51,948 nt of DNA from Bacteroidales bacterium UBA6267 (GCA_002440745.1 DJVB01000033.1:1-51948); one strand, 5' to 3'; positions 15,727-24,381 are shown, numbered from the stretch's first letter. The notes: a model not told the origin generated them from the sequence alone. A program made the numbers and translations.

Positions 15727-16488
15727 TTATTTGCAGTCAGCACTGATGTTAAAAACGTAGTTTTCAATAACTTTCAGTGAGTCAGCAGTCCAACATCCTT
15801 TGAAGCCGCTAATATCCGAATATTTTATTAACCTTTGATAATCTTTTAACATTAAATCCGAAATTGGGAAATAGCTCCAATGCCATTTCTCTTCCCAAAA
15901 TCCGGAAGAGCGGATGCTGTCAAAAGCTGTGTAAGGTTGGCAAAACCCAAAATTTTTGGCATTGGTTTTCAGCCAACTGTATGCTTTTTTTCCTTTGGTA
16001 GTTTCAAAATATTTTGGGTTTAAATCTATTATGTCGATGTCGGTTCCCCAATGATGTCGCGAAATGCCCGGCATACTGGAATAGTTGAGGATAATCTGGG
16101 CTTTTTTTAAATCCGTTAAATTCGGGTCGGAAAAATTTAAGCCGGTGGCCGCGATTTTTCCATTCCATTTTCCTTCCCAAATACGTTGCTGATGCTCAAA
16201 TGAACGAAAACCGCTGATAAGTTTTAATTCTATTCCACAGGTTTTTGCTGAATCATACATTTTGGTAAAGGCTCTAAAAACCTCTTTTCTAAGATAAATT
16301 GTTCGGTCGCCCAAAATATACTCAGAATCGACTTTTGTAAAAGCAGCATTATTGGCCGGTTTGATTTTTCCGAGGAGTTCTGATTTGCTGAAGGTCAGAT
16401 TATCTACATTTTGTGTTGCGGTTCTCCATGAGAAAAGAGTTGCAACAATTAAGATTGTGATGGAAGATATTATTAGTTTTTTATTCAT
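15727..16488 (-). CDS. VanY-like D-Ala-D-Ala carboxypeptidase (M15)
   Basis: This 253-residue protein has an N-terminal membrane anchor or signal (residues 5-21) and an M15B peptidase domain. Zinc and catalytic residues are recognisable: SGFRSFEHQ (92-100), the SxHxxGxxxD motif SRHHWGTDID with H145 and D152, and the ExxWH motif ending at H203. Such enzymes trim the terminal D-alanine of peptidoglycan peptides in the periplasm. The ATG overlaps the upstream transketolase-half gene by 8 bp, indicating a shared message despite unrelated functions. Vancomycin resistance should not be assumed, because no vanHAX genes are present. Confidence 0.9.
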   Translation of the reverse strand: MNKKLIISSITILIVATLFSWRTATQNVDNLTFSKSELLGKIKPANNAAFTKVDSEYILGDRTIYLRKEVFRAFTKMYDSAKTCGIELKLISGFRSFEHQQRIWEGKWNGKIAATGLNFSDPNLTDLKKAQIILNYSSMPGISRHHWGTDIDIIDLNPKYFETTKGKKAYSWLKTNAKNFGFCQPYTAFDSIRSSGFWEEKWHWSYFPISDLMLKDYQRLIKYSDISGFKGCWTADSLKVIENYVFNISADCK

Positions 16489-17458
16489 TGCCTTTGTTCT
16501 TTTGTTTCATCAGTTCCATGGCCGCCAAAGCAATATCAGATGCTTTTAAACCATATTTAATCATCAATTCATCGGCTTGTCCTGATTCGCCAAATTTGTT
16601 ATCAACGCCAATAAACCTAATGGGAGCCGGGTGGTTTTCTGCAAGAATCTCGGCGACTGCTGACCCTAAACCTCCGATTTTTTGATGCTCTTCGGCAGTA
16701 ACGACCCTACCGGTTTTTCTTACTGACTCTAATATTATTTTCTTGTCAATGGGTTTAATGGTGTGAATATTAATAACTTCCGAGCTTATTTGTTGTTGTT
16801 CGAGAATAGTTGCTGCTTGAATACTTTCCCAAACCATATTTCCTGTAGCAATTATAGTCACATCATGGCCTCTTTTGAAATATTGTCCTTTACCAATCTC
16901 TATTTCTTGATTTGGATAGGTGAAAACCGGCACTGGCTCACGACCATACCTTATATATATAGGGCCATTTTCTTGATTGATTGCCAATTGGGTTAAAATG
17001 TTTGTTTGAGTAGAATCGCAAGGGGAAAGAATCGTGAGGTTTGGAATAGCTCGGAGTGCTGCGATATCTTCAAGAGCCTGATGAGTTGCACCATCAGGGC
17101 CGACAGAAATTCCGGCATGAGCCCCACCTATAATCAGATGGAGATTATTATAACAAACTGAGATTCTGATTTGATCTAAAGCACGCATTGCAGAAAATGC
17201 TGCATAAGTGGATACAACAGGAGTCAGGCCTGAAAGGGCCATGCCGGCAGCAATCGCAACGGTGTTTTGCTCGGCTATGCCAATGGAATAGAAGCGATCT
17301 GGGTATTGGCTCTTAAACTGATCTAACCCCACGGAGGCAGTAATATCGCTACCAAGTACCACAATTTCAGAACGTTTTCGGGCTGCATTCATAACTCCGC
17401 TTCCGAAACCGGTTTTTGGCGATTCGTCTTTTTGATATTTGTAGGGAATTATTTCCAT
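16481..17458 (-). CDS. transketolase C-terminal half protein
   Basis: This 325-residue protein corresponds to the pyrimidine-binding and C-terminal domains of transketolase. It contains the glutamate motif SIGIAEQNTVAIAAGMA (near 60-75), the GAHAGISVGPDGATHQ loop and the C-terminal EEHQKIGGLGSAVAE. Split transketolases need a separate N-terminal (diphosphate-binding) subunit. That gene is usually adjacent, but upstream here is a 443-bp gap and then a divergent gene, so the partner must lie elsewhere. A full-length transketolase would be about twice this length. The role is two-carbon transfer in the pentose phosphate pathway or a related thiamine-diphosphate reaction. Confidence 0.9.
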   Translation of the reverse strand: MEIIPYKYQKDESPKTGFGSGVMNAARKRSEIVVLGSDITASVGLDQFKSQYPDRFYSIGIAEQNTVAIAAGMALSGLTPVVSTYAAFSAMRALDQIRISVCYNNLHLIIGGAHAGISVGPDGATHQALEDIAALRAIPNLTILSPCDSTQTNILTQLAINQENGPIYIRYGREPVPVFTYPNQEIEIGKGQYFKRGHDVTIIATGNMVWESIQAATILEQQQISSEVINIHTIKPIDKKIILESVRKTGRVVTAEEHQKIGGLGSAVAEILAENHPAPIRFIGVDNKFGESGQADELMIKYGLKASDIALAAMELMKQKNKGNE

Positions 17459-17672
17459 GATTTCGATACGTATTTAGGCTGCTAAAATATAAAAAAGTGA
17501 GGTCGATTTTATAGCTTTGACACGAATGTTAAATAATTTTAAACTGATGTTTCTCGGATATCAAAAAAGCTTTTTTAGAATGAAAGCAACATTTGTACTG
17601 TTAATTTATTAACGTATAACTATGTATTATATGTAATTATAAATCAATAACATAGTATTCTTATTTTTATAG

Positions 17673-17740
17673 TAAGTCTGATATTTATAATATAAGACTA
17701 TTTTACCATAAGGTTAAAAAAATGATATTTATCAGACTTA
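17673..17740. repeat. 11-bp inverted repeat in the 443-bp gap
   Basis: taagtctgata (17673-17683) is the exact reverse complement of 17730-17740, separated by 46 nt. A smaller pair, actatgt/acatagt, lies at 17619-17625 and 17650-17656. The gap 17459-17901 is very AT-rich and shows no coding frame. These structures could be operators for the rhodanese operon or simple chance in AT-rich DNA. Confidence 0.4.
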
Positions 17741-17811
17741 GTTTTAATAATTGTCCAATTTAAAAAAAGCATAATTCACTGATTCTAAATTAAGTGTAAT
17801 TTATAACCGTT

Positions 17812-17819
17812 TATCTTTG
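17812..17819 (+). promoter_or_regulatory. -7 element TATCTTTG of the rhodanese-porin operon
   Basis: TATCTTTG matches TAnnTTTG exactly. The upstream -33 word is weak (TTAAG at about 19 nt). The predicted leader is about 75 nt, AT-rich and without a Shine-Dalgarno sequence. Confidence 0.55.
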
Positions 17820-17901
17820 ATGTGAATTAATTAACAATGTTATTTGGTTCACCTTAATTATTAATCTCAAACAACTTAATTATTAACTTAATTTATTTAT
17901 T

Positions 17902-18900
17902 ATGAAAAACTATTTTAGACTTTCGATGATTGCCTTTGCGTTGGCATCTATGTTATTTGTATCCTGTGGTAAGGATGATGAGGATGATGATGACACTAAT
18001 GTTGATAACAAATTTGGAACGTTAAAAACCTATATGGTAGATAATTCCTTAGATGTAAGTAATATGATGAATGCATGGGTAAAAACTGCTGAAGCGGTTT
18101 ATAATGCTAATACTGATGCAGATGCGACAAATGATTTATATGTTATTGACCTTCGTTCTGCAGCTGATTTTGGTGCAGGTCATATTGAGAATTCTGTTAA
18201 CAGCACTGTTGCAGATATTTTAACCACTGCAGCAAATGCAGGAGGAAAAGATATTGTAGTTGTATGTTATACTGGTCAAACAGCTTCATTTGCAAATGCA
18301 ATTCTTCGTTTAAATGGATATCCAACTGCTGCCATAATGAAGTGGGGAATGAGCGGATGGAATGCAACAAAAGATAGCTGGACTGCAAATATTGGTGATG
18401 TTACTACTGCTGACAATTGGGTTGCAGCTCCTGGTAGTCCTGCTGCAAATATTGCTTATGGCGATCCTACAGTTACTTCTGAGAAAACAACAGGTGCTGA
18501 AATTCTTGCAGAGAAGGTTGCTGCTGTACATGCTGCCGGTTATGACCCATTAAAGACCACTAAAACTGAAGTTTTGGGGAATTATGCTAACTATTTTGTA
18601 TTAAACTATTGGACTGATGCTATCATGGTGAAATATGGCCATATTAAAGGTGCTTACAGAATTAATCCTTTAACATTAGCCGGTGATGAGTACAAAAATC
18701 TTCCAAATGATGGAAAAACCATTACTGTTTACTGCTGGACAGGTCAAACTTCTTCATACTTAGCTACTTACTTAAAAGTTTTAGGTTATAATACTAAAAC
18801 TATTATGTTTGGAGCCAATGGAATGATTCATTCTCAATTACAAGAAAATAAATGGGATGTTGCTACTCAAGCAAAATCTTATCCTTTAGTTTCTAAATAA
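17902..18900 (+). CDS. double-rhodanese lipoprotein, probably surface-exposed
   Basis: This 332-residue lipoprotein has a signal peptide ending at the lipobox LFVSC (C22). The residues after the cysteine are G-K-D-D-E-D-D-D-D. K followed by two acids at +2 to +4 matches the known Bacteroidota lipoprotein surface-export signal, so the protein may face outward. Two rhodanese-like domains follow: residues 60-160 (VIDLRSAADFGAGHI, active-site C122 in CYTGQTAS) and 200-320 (GHIKGAYRINP, C278 in CWTGQTSS). Both loops keep the cysteine but end in Ser where classical rhodanese loops have Arg. Rhodaneses move sulfane sulfur; the substrate here is unknown. It heads an operon with a porin and a second rhodanese. 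Confidence 0.88.
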   Translation: MKNYFRLSMIAFALASMLFVSCGKDDEDDDDTNVDNKFGTLKTYMVDNSLDVSNMMNAWVKTAEAVYNANTDADATNDLYVIDLRSAADFGAGHIENSVNSTVADILTTAANAGGKDIVVVCYTGQTASFANAILRLNGYPTAAIMKWGMSGWNATKDSWTANIGDVTTADNWVAAPGSPAANIAYGDPTVTSEKTTGAEILAEKVAAVHAAGYDPLKTTKTEVLGNYANYFVLNYWTDAIMVKYGHIKGAYRINPLTLAGDEYKNLPNDGKTITVYCWTGQTSSYLATYLKVLGYNTKTIMFGANGMIHSQLQENKWDVATQAKSYPLVSK

Positions 18901-18911
18901 GATTTTTATAG

Positions 18912-18941
18912 GCCGCCTTGTTAAATCAAGGCGGCTTTGTT
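18912..18941 (+). terminator. hairpin after the rhodanese lipoprotein gene
   Basis: gccgccttg (18912-18920) pairs perfectly with caaggcggc (18927-18935) around ttaaat, followed by TTTGTTT. Lying 23 nt before the porin start, it probably attenuates rather than separates the operon. Confidence 0.75.
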
Positions 18942-18963
18942 TACCAATTTAAAAATCAAGATT

Positions 18964-20070
18964 ATGAAAAAATTATTATTTGTTTTTATTGGGATACTTT
19001 TTTTCTCAATGAATGCCACTTCGCAGGGTTGCGCTGATGCGGGTGATGGCGATGGTGTAAAAATCATAGGTTTTATTCAACCTCAATATGAATATCAATT
19101 CTTAGGTGATAGTGTACAATCCATTATGAATGGATTGAAAACACCAAGTTCGTTTTATTTCAATCGTGCTCGTTTGGGTGTTACAGGTAATATTCCTTAC
19201 GATTTTTCTTATTATTTTATTGCAGAATATAGTCCAACTAAAGGTGGAGCAGCTATCTTGGATGCGTTCGTAACTTATAATCGCTGGGCTCCTTATCTGA
19301 AAATTTCAATGGGGCAGTTTAAAATGCCATTTGGACTTGAACTCTCTACTCCTTGTCAGGATTTATATTCAGTTGATCGTTCAAGAGTTGTAAACGAACT
19401 CGCTAGCCCATTTCGTGAGTTTGGCGTGATGATGCTTGGATCTACCGGTGAAAAGGAAATTCTTTGGATGAAGCATAAAGATGTTTTTAAATACTTTATT
19501 GCTCTTACAAACGGTTCAGGATTGAATGTTATGGACAATAATACCGATAAAGATATCATGGCACGATTAATATTTCAACCCATTGAAGGTTTAGAGATTG
19601 GAGGATCATTCAAATATGGCCGTCAGGCTGCAATTTCTGCAAATATGATTGATGATTCAAGGCTTCGTTTTGGTGGAGATTTGAGTTTTAAGAAATATAA
19701 TGTTATTCTTCAAGGTGAATATATCTATGGAAAAGATAAAGGCTCCAGTCTAGTTGGAGGCGGCTGCGGATCAACACCTACTATTATGCTTGGTAACTTT
19801 ATAAAGTCCGGTTATTGGGCCGCACTTCAGTATGAAACTAAATGGAAACTAAATCCTCTTGTTAAATACCAGTCATTCTTAGCTACAACGGATATTAAAG
19901 GAGTTGATGATCAAACACAAACTGAATTAATATTCGGGTTGAATTATTATTTCAATGATTATACACGTTTTCAAGCAAACTTTGTAATTACTGATGATAG
20001 TGCAATTCATGATGGAAAAGATTTTACTAAGAACTTTTTAGTCCTTCAAATGCAAGTCAAGTTTAACTAA
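18964..20070 (+). CDS. OprP/OprO-type porin
   Basis: This 368-residue outer-membrane beta-barrel has a signal peptide (MKKLLFVFIGILFFSMNATSQ). The family pattern is clear: VKIIGFIQPQYEY, FYFNRARLGVTGNI, KISMGQFKMPFGLE and a final strand FLVLQMQVKFN ending in an aromatic residue. This is the phosphate-selective porin O/P superfamily, whose members take up various anions. The name does not prove phosphate specificity. The ATG at 18964 is used; an earlier in-frame TTG at 18937 lies in the terminator hairpin. Its place between two rhodanese genes suggests passage of a sulfur (or selenium) anion such as thiosulfate, which is inference only. Confidence 0.88.
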   Translation: MKKLLFVFIGILFFSMNATSQGCADAGDGDGVKIIGFIQPQYEYQFLGDSVQSIMNGLKTPSSFYFNRARLGVTGNIPYDFSYYFIAEYSPTKGGAAILDAFVTYNRWAPYLKISMGQFKMPFGLELSTPCQDLYSVDRSRVVNELASPFREFGVMMLGSTGEKEILWMKHKDVFKYFIALTNGSGLNVMDNNTDKDIMARLIFQPIEGLEIGGSFKYGRQAAISANMIDDSRLRFGGDLSFKKYNVILQGEYIYGKDKGSSLVGGGCGSTPTIMLGNFIKSGYWAALQYETKWKLNPLVKYQSFLATTDIKGVDDQTQTELIFGLNYYFNDYTRFQANFVITDDSAIHDGKDFTKNFLVLQMQVKFN

Positions 20071-20085
20071 TAAAATATAGAAATT

Positions 20086-20946
20086 ATGAAAACATTGAGA
20101 AATTTTGTTTTAACTCTTTTCACCTTTATTTTGGTGAGCGCCGCAGTAAATGCTCAAGATGCGTTTATTTCTGCTGCCGATTTTATGAAAGTAAGTAAAG
20201 ATAAAAACACCGTTGTAGTTTGTGTTGACAAACAAAAGAACTATGACGTGACTCACATCACCGGTTCTATTCATTTAGATCAGAAGTCGTTGATGAAAAG
20301 CGGTGAGCCCGATGGCATTCTAAAATCTCCTGCTGAATTAGCTAAGATTTTTGGTGGAAAAGGTATTTCCGAGAAAAATCTTATCATCCTATATGATGAT
20401 GGCAAAAACAAATATGCCGGTCGTGTTTATTGGGTATTGAAGTATTTAGGTGCTGCTAATGTGAAAATTCTTACCAAAGATTTGGCTCAGTGGCGCAAAG
20501 TACGTGTTGCTATCACCAAAGCTCCAACCACTTTGAAAGCGGTTACTTTCACTCCTAAGGTTGATAATACCATTTTTGCTGACTACGACTACGTGAAGTC
20601 AAATCTTGATAATGCCGGCGTTGTATTGCTTGATGTGCGTGCTGCTAATGAGTTCAATGGCACTTCAACCGATCCTGTGAGCAAAGGCCATATTAAAGGT
20701 GCAAAAAATATGGAATGGAATTCAGTTACTAAAGATAATGGTGATTTGAAATCGAATGAAGAATTGACCAAGCTTTTCGAAAGTCTTGGTATTACAAAAA
20801 ACAAAACTGTTGTCCTCTATTGTGGAACTTCAGTGCGGGCCGGCATTGTTTATGTGGCTCTAAAAAACCTTGGCTATCAAAACGTTAAAGTCTATGATGG
20901 AGCCTACAATGAGTGGGTTGCTAAAGGCGGAGCGGTAGTTAAATAA
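20086..20946 (+). CDS. periplasmic double-domain rhodanese (sulfurtransferase)
   Basis: This 286-residue protein has a signal peptide (MKTLRNFVLTLFTFILVSAAVNAQ). It contains two rhodanese domains in the usual thiosulfate/mercaptopyruvate sulfurtransferase layout. The N-terminal domain (about 27-145) is probably inactive, having D104 in YDDGKN where a catalytic cysteine would sit. The C-terminal domain (about 155-286) has LLDVRAANEF and the active loop C246-GTSVR. It should move sulfane sulfur in the periplasm, for example from thiosulfate to a thiol or cyanide acceptor. It lies 15 bp after the porin gene in the same operon, closed by a strong terminator. Confidence 0.92.
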   Translation: MKTLRNFVLTLFTFILVSAAVNAQDAFISAADFMKVSKDKNTVVVCVDKQKNYDVTHITGSIHLDQKSLMKSGEPDGILKSPAELAKIFGGKGISEKNLIILYDDGKNKYAGRVYWVLKYLGAANVKILTKDLAQWRKVRVAITKAPTTLKAVTFTPKVDNTIFADYDYVKSNLDNAGVVLLDVRAANEFNGTSTDPVSKGHIKGAKNMEWNSVTKDNGDLKSNEELTKLFESLGITKNKTVVLYCGTSVRAGIVYVALKNLGYQNVKVYDGAYNEWVAKGGAVVK

Positions 20947-20968
20947 GTTGAGGTTAATAATTACAAGG

Positions 20969-20994
20969 CCCGACAGGTTTCCTGTCGGGTTTTT
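20969..20994 (+). terminator. rho-independent terminator of the rhodanese operon
   Basis: cccgacagg (20969-20977) pairs perfectly with cctgtcggg (20981-20989) around a TTT loop, followed by TTTTT. It lies between this operon and the convergent AhpD-fRMsr gene. Confidence 0.92.
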
Positions 20995-21008
20995 GTGCTT
21001 TATAGGTT

Positions 21009-21872
21009 TTATTTTCTGAAATGTGACTGCATTATTTCTTCTAAATATTTGCGATCCACTTCATCAAAAGATTGCTTGTGTAAACTATCTACATCAAATA
21101 CAGCAATGAGTTCATTTTCAGAGCCAAACACCGGCACAACTATCTCTGATTGGCATCGTGGGTCGCAGGTTACATGCAAAATTCCTTTGCTTCCTTGTTG
21201 TTCTTTGTTTAAGGCTTCAATGTCGTCAACAATAATGGTTTTTTCAGTTTCGGCCGCTCTCCCGCAAACTCCTTTCCCAAAATCTATATATAAACAACCA
21301 TGTGTTCCCTGATAAGGACCAACTGTTAAGCGTTTGCCTTCAACAAGATAGAACCCAATCCAGTAAAAGTAAGGCAATTTTGATTTGAGAACTTCAATAA
21401 TGGTAGCCATTTTTGAAATCTGGTTTTTAACTCCTTCCAATACCGAATTGATGGCTAAAATAGCTTCACGATAACGATCTTCCTTAAAGCTTTTGTCGAA
21501 AGGCCCTGGACTTGGACGCTCCTGATTTAATAGCTCCCAGTATTCAATTGCGCGCCTTGTATGCGGTATGACAATGGTGCCTCCAACCAAATTTGCTATG
21601 CCAAAAATGTCCATCATTTCATCGTTGGCAACTCCCAATTCATAGCATTTTTCTAAATGATATTTTATACAATCATCGCAACGCAAAACCATTGAAGTGG
21701 CTAAGCCTATGATTTCCTTTTGTTTAGCCGATAATCCCATGTTTCGCTCCATATACGAAAAGGTATCTAAACCATAAATGCGCTTCATTATGGCTGCATT
21801 GTTTTCGGGTGCTAAAATCCGCTCATTTAGGCGACTACGCTCATCACGGAATTGTTTGATTTTGTCCATCAT
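21009..21872 (-). CDS. AhpD-like and free-methionine-R-sulfoxide reductase fusion
   Basis: This 287-residue protein joins two redox domains. Residues 20-115 are carboxymuconolactone decarboxylase/AhpD-like, with the CxxC pair C65-C68 and H72 (RCDDCIKYH). Residues 130-287 are a GAF domain of the free methionine-R-sulfoxide reductase type. Cysteines C193, C203 and C236 align with the three conserved cysteines of E. coli fRMsr, in the contexts HGCLYI, GVCGRA and HVTCDP, followed by SEIVVPV and VFDVDS. Both halves therefore look catalytically competent. An alkylhydroperoxidase-type dithiol could recycle the reductase; this is inference. It is transcribed alone and bounded by terminators on both sides. 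Confidence 0.9.
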   Translation of the reverse strand: MMDKIKQFRDERSRLNERILAPENNAAIMKRIYGLDTFSYMERNMGLSAKQKEIIGLATSMVLRCDDCIKYHLEKCYELGVANDEMMDIFGIANLVGGTIVIPHTRRAIEYWELLNQERPSPGPFDKSFKEDRYREAILAINSVLEGVKNQISKMATIIEVLKSKLPYFYWIGFYLVEGKRLTVGPYQGTHGCLYIDFGKGVCGRAAETEKTIIVDDIEALNKEQQGSKGILHVTCDPRCQSEIVVPVFGSENELIAVFDVDSLHKQSFDEVDRKYLEEIMQSHFRK

Positions 21873-21930
21873 AATTTATTGTAATAGTCCGACAAAAATA
21901 GAGTTTTTAGATTTTCTCTTTGCAAAAAGA

Positions 21931-21955
21931 AAACGCCGGTGATGTTCCGGCGTTT
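21931..21955 (-). terminator. terminator of the TonB receptor gene
   Basis: aaacgccgg (21931-21939) pairs with ccggcgttt (21947-21955). On the minus strand it is followed by TCTTTTTG. It separates the receptor gene from the AhpD-fRMsr gene. Confidence 0.85.
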
Positions 21956-21974
21956 CATATATTCAGTTTTAAAA

Positions 21975-24335
21975 TTAAAAATATATTCTATAAAAAACCA
22001 TTGGGAAAAAACCTTGTTGATAGTCAGTGGCTATTTCTTTTTTGTAGCTATCCCAATATTGCTGAAATACGTTTTGATGGTTAGTGATATTTTGTATATC
22101 AAAGGCCCATTCCTGACTGACTTTCTTTCCATTTATCCTTATTCCCGCCTTAAAATCCATTCGGAAATAATTGTCTAACTGGTCTTCAAAAGCGTTTTTC
22201 CAATCATAAACTGTCGAATTGTCTATGGTTGATTGTGTGATATCAATCGGAAGATATGGATTGCCTCCGGCAAAGGTGGTTCGAAGGTCAAGTGTCAATA
22301 AAAGCTTATTATTGATTGGCCACTCGTATCCTCCCAAAACATTGATTACGTAGCCGTTGTCGAAAGCTGTGGAATGCTCCATATTGTTGTAGCCTTTGTA
22401 TTTAGAATCGAAAAGTGAGGCTGTAATCAGGAAATAATAGTTATTGGAAAGGAATTTCTCTAAGGTAATTTCTGCTCCATAATTAACTCCTGTACCTGAG
22501 TTAACTAAAGAATCGACTCGGGAAATATTGAAATAGGCTCCTTCATTTATTACCGAATAATCCTGATTGTTTGGCGAAACAGGAATGTTATAAAGGTTTT
22601 GGTAATAAGTTTCAAACTTAAACCGTAAATTCTTGGCTATCGAAAGGTTATATCCTGCAACAAGATGATGACTTTTGCTAAAATCTAAATTTTCATTGGT
22701 TCGAATTGTAGTTCCGTTATTTAACTCAGTTTCAACAAAGTAAATTACTTTTGGTTGAAGTTGAGAATGAAGGCCATAACCTAAACTAACGGTGTTTTTT
22801 TCGTTGACATTCCATTCAAGTCCGGCGCGTGGTTCGATGGCGTAGTTTTCATTGAGTGTAAAATACTGTCCATGAACTCCAACTGTTGCAAAGATTTTGT
22901 CATTAAAACGGTGTTTCCACTGAGCATAACTCTGTAGAAGCCCCATATCGCCCTGAAAATCACTTACTACCTGAGTGCGATTCTCGGTTGCGAAATATAG
23001 GCTATCCTTAAAATTCACACGGTGTTGGTCAAATAAAACTCCTGCTTTGAACACGTTTTTAGCATTGAATTTATGCGTTAAATGTGTTGAAGCTCCAATT
23101 CTACTTTCATTATTTGCTGAGCGCAAGAATCTGGTTTTAACGTCTTTGGTTTCATTTAAACTATCAATATCTGTATAAACTCGTTGTCCTGAAACCACAA
23201 AATTTGTTTTGAGGCGTGTGTTTTTCGAAAGGAAAAGCACATTACTTAAACCCACAACTCCCATGTCCGAACCAAAATCGGTGTCAGTCCCGGATAAACC
23301 ATAACTAAACTCACCTTCTTCTTTTTCTGAATCGTAAATTTGGATAAAACTTTTTCCTCCTATACCAAATAAGGTCCAACGTCCTAACTTGTTGGTTGGT
23401 AGATTTATCTTGAATGTAAGGTCTTGATACTGCGGCACAGATGAGCCGGTTAGGGCATCAAGTCCAATTTTTTCAAATACTGCCAAAGTCGAATAACGAT
23501 AACTTACCAAATAAGACCCTTCATAGCCTTTTTTGAATGGTCCCTCGGCAGCAAGTTCAAAACCGTTGAAACCAATTTGGCCAATAAACTCATGCTGGTC
23601 TTTATTGCCGTTTCTCATCTCTAAGTCAAATGCCCCCGACATAGCGTTTCCAAATTCGGCAGGAAAGGCTCCGGTGTAAAAGTCAGAATTGGTGAGAAGA
23701 TTATTGTTTAGGATGGTTACCGGACCTCCTGTGGTTCCGTTGGCACCAAAGTGATTGGGGTTTGGAATATCGATTCCTTCCAAGCGCCAAAGCAATCCCA
23801 TAGGGCTATTCCCTCTGATAATGATGTCGTTACGCGCATCACCTGCACCCATTACTCCAGCAAAATTTTGGGCCATCCGAGACGGGTCGCCCATTGCTCC
23901 TGCATAGCGTTTTGTTTCTTCAATGCTGAAAGTTCGTGCACTCACGGTGGCAAGCTCATTTTTCGGCCTTTCTTTATCTACGGTCCCCACAATCTCAACA
24001 GCAGCGGTTGTATAAACTTGCTCTGTGAGGGCAATTTCCAAAACAAGCTCCTTCCCGGGATGTAATTCTAGGTTTTGTAGGTGACGACTATGATAACCTA
24101 TAAAACTGATTGTCAGGTTTATTCTGCCGGATTCCACATCCATTATACTAAAATTTCCCTTTTCGTCCGTAACTGCTCCTTTGACGGGATTGCTTCCAAC
24201 AACCATAATTTGGGCGCCGGGCAATTCTTGTTTGGTATCCGTATCAATAACTTTTCCTCTGATATTCTGGAAATTCTGACTTGATACTGTCTGTTGAATA
24301 AGAAATAAGATGAATAAGGTTAAATGTATTTTCAT
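21975..24335 (-). CDS. TonB-dependent outer-membrane receptor
   Basis: This 786-residue protein has a signal peptide (about 1-19) and a carboxypeptidase-regulatory-like Ig domain (about 22-110, with IRGKVIDTDTKQELPGA and SFIGYHS). A plug domain (about 130-240) includes NDIIIRGNSPMGLLWRLEG, and a beta-barrel ends in the aromatic FYRIYF. It imports a large substrate across the outer membrane using TonB energy; the ligand is unknown. No SusD-like partner is adjacent, so a glycan-uptake SusC role is unlikely. A LytTR regulator gene lies 123 bp upstream on the same strand. It has its own promoter and terminator. Confidence 0.93.
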   Translation of the reverse strand: MKIHLTLFILFLIQQTVSSQNFQNIRGKVIDTDTKQELPGAQIMVVGSNPVKGAVTDEKGNFSIMDVESGRINLTISFIGYHSRHLQNLELHPGKELVLEIALTEQVYTTAAVEIVGTVDKERPKNELATVSARTFSIEETKRYAGAMGDPSRMAQNFAGVMGAGDARNDIIIRGNSPMGLLWRLEGIDIPNPNHFGANGTTGGPVTILNNNLLTNSDFYTGAFPAEFGNAMSGAFDLEMRNGNKDQHEFIGQIGFNGFELAAEGPFKKGYEGSYLVSYRYSTLAVFEKIGLDALTGSSVPQYQDLTFKINLPTNKLGRWTLFGIGGKSFIQIYDSEKEEGEFSYGLSGTDTDFGSDMGVVGLSNVLFLSKNTRLKTNFVVSGQRVYTDIDSLNETKDVKTRFLRSANNESRIGASTHLTHKFNAKNVFKAGVLFDQHRVNFKDSLYFATENRTQVVSDFQGDMGLLQSYAQWKHRFNDKIFATVGVHGQYFTLNENYAIEPRAGLEWNVNEKNTVSLGYGLHSQLQPKVIYFVETELNNGTTIRTNENLDFSKSHHLVAGYNLSIAKNLRFKFETYYQNLYNIPVSPNNQDYSVINEGAYFNISRVDSLVNSGTGVNYGAEITLEKFLSNNYYFLITASLFDSKYKGYNNMEHSTAFDNGYVINVLGGYEWPINNKLLLTLDLRTTFAGGNPYLPIDITQSTIDNSTVYDWKNAFEDQLDNYFRMDFKAGIRINGKKVSQEWAFDIQNITNHQNVFQQYWDSYKKEIATDYQQGFFPMVFYRIYF

Positions 24336-24381
24336 AACTCAAAATTTAGGTTCAAAAAATTATTGGATTAAAATTCTGATG

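Noticed and set aside
15727..16488. Vancomycin-resistance determinant
   Set aside because: A VanY-like peptidase alone, without vanH, vanA, vanX or vanRS, is an ordinary cell-wall enzyme.
21975..24335. SusC-type polysaccharide utilisation locus
   Set aside because: No SusD-like lipoprotein or glycoside hydrolase gene accompanies either TonB receptor.
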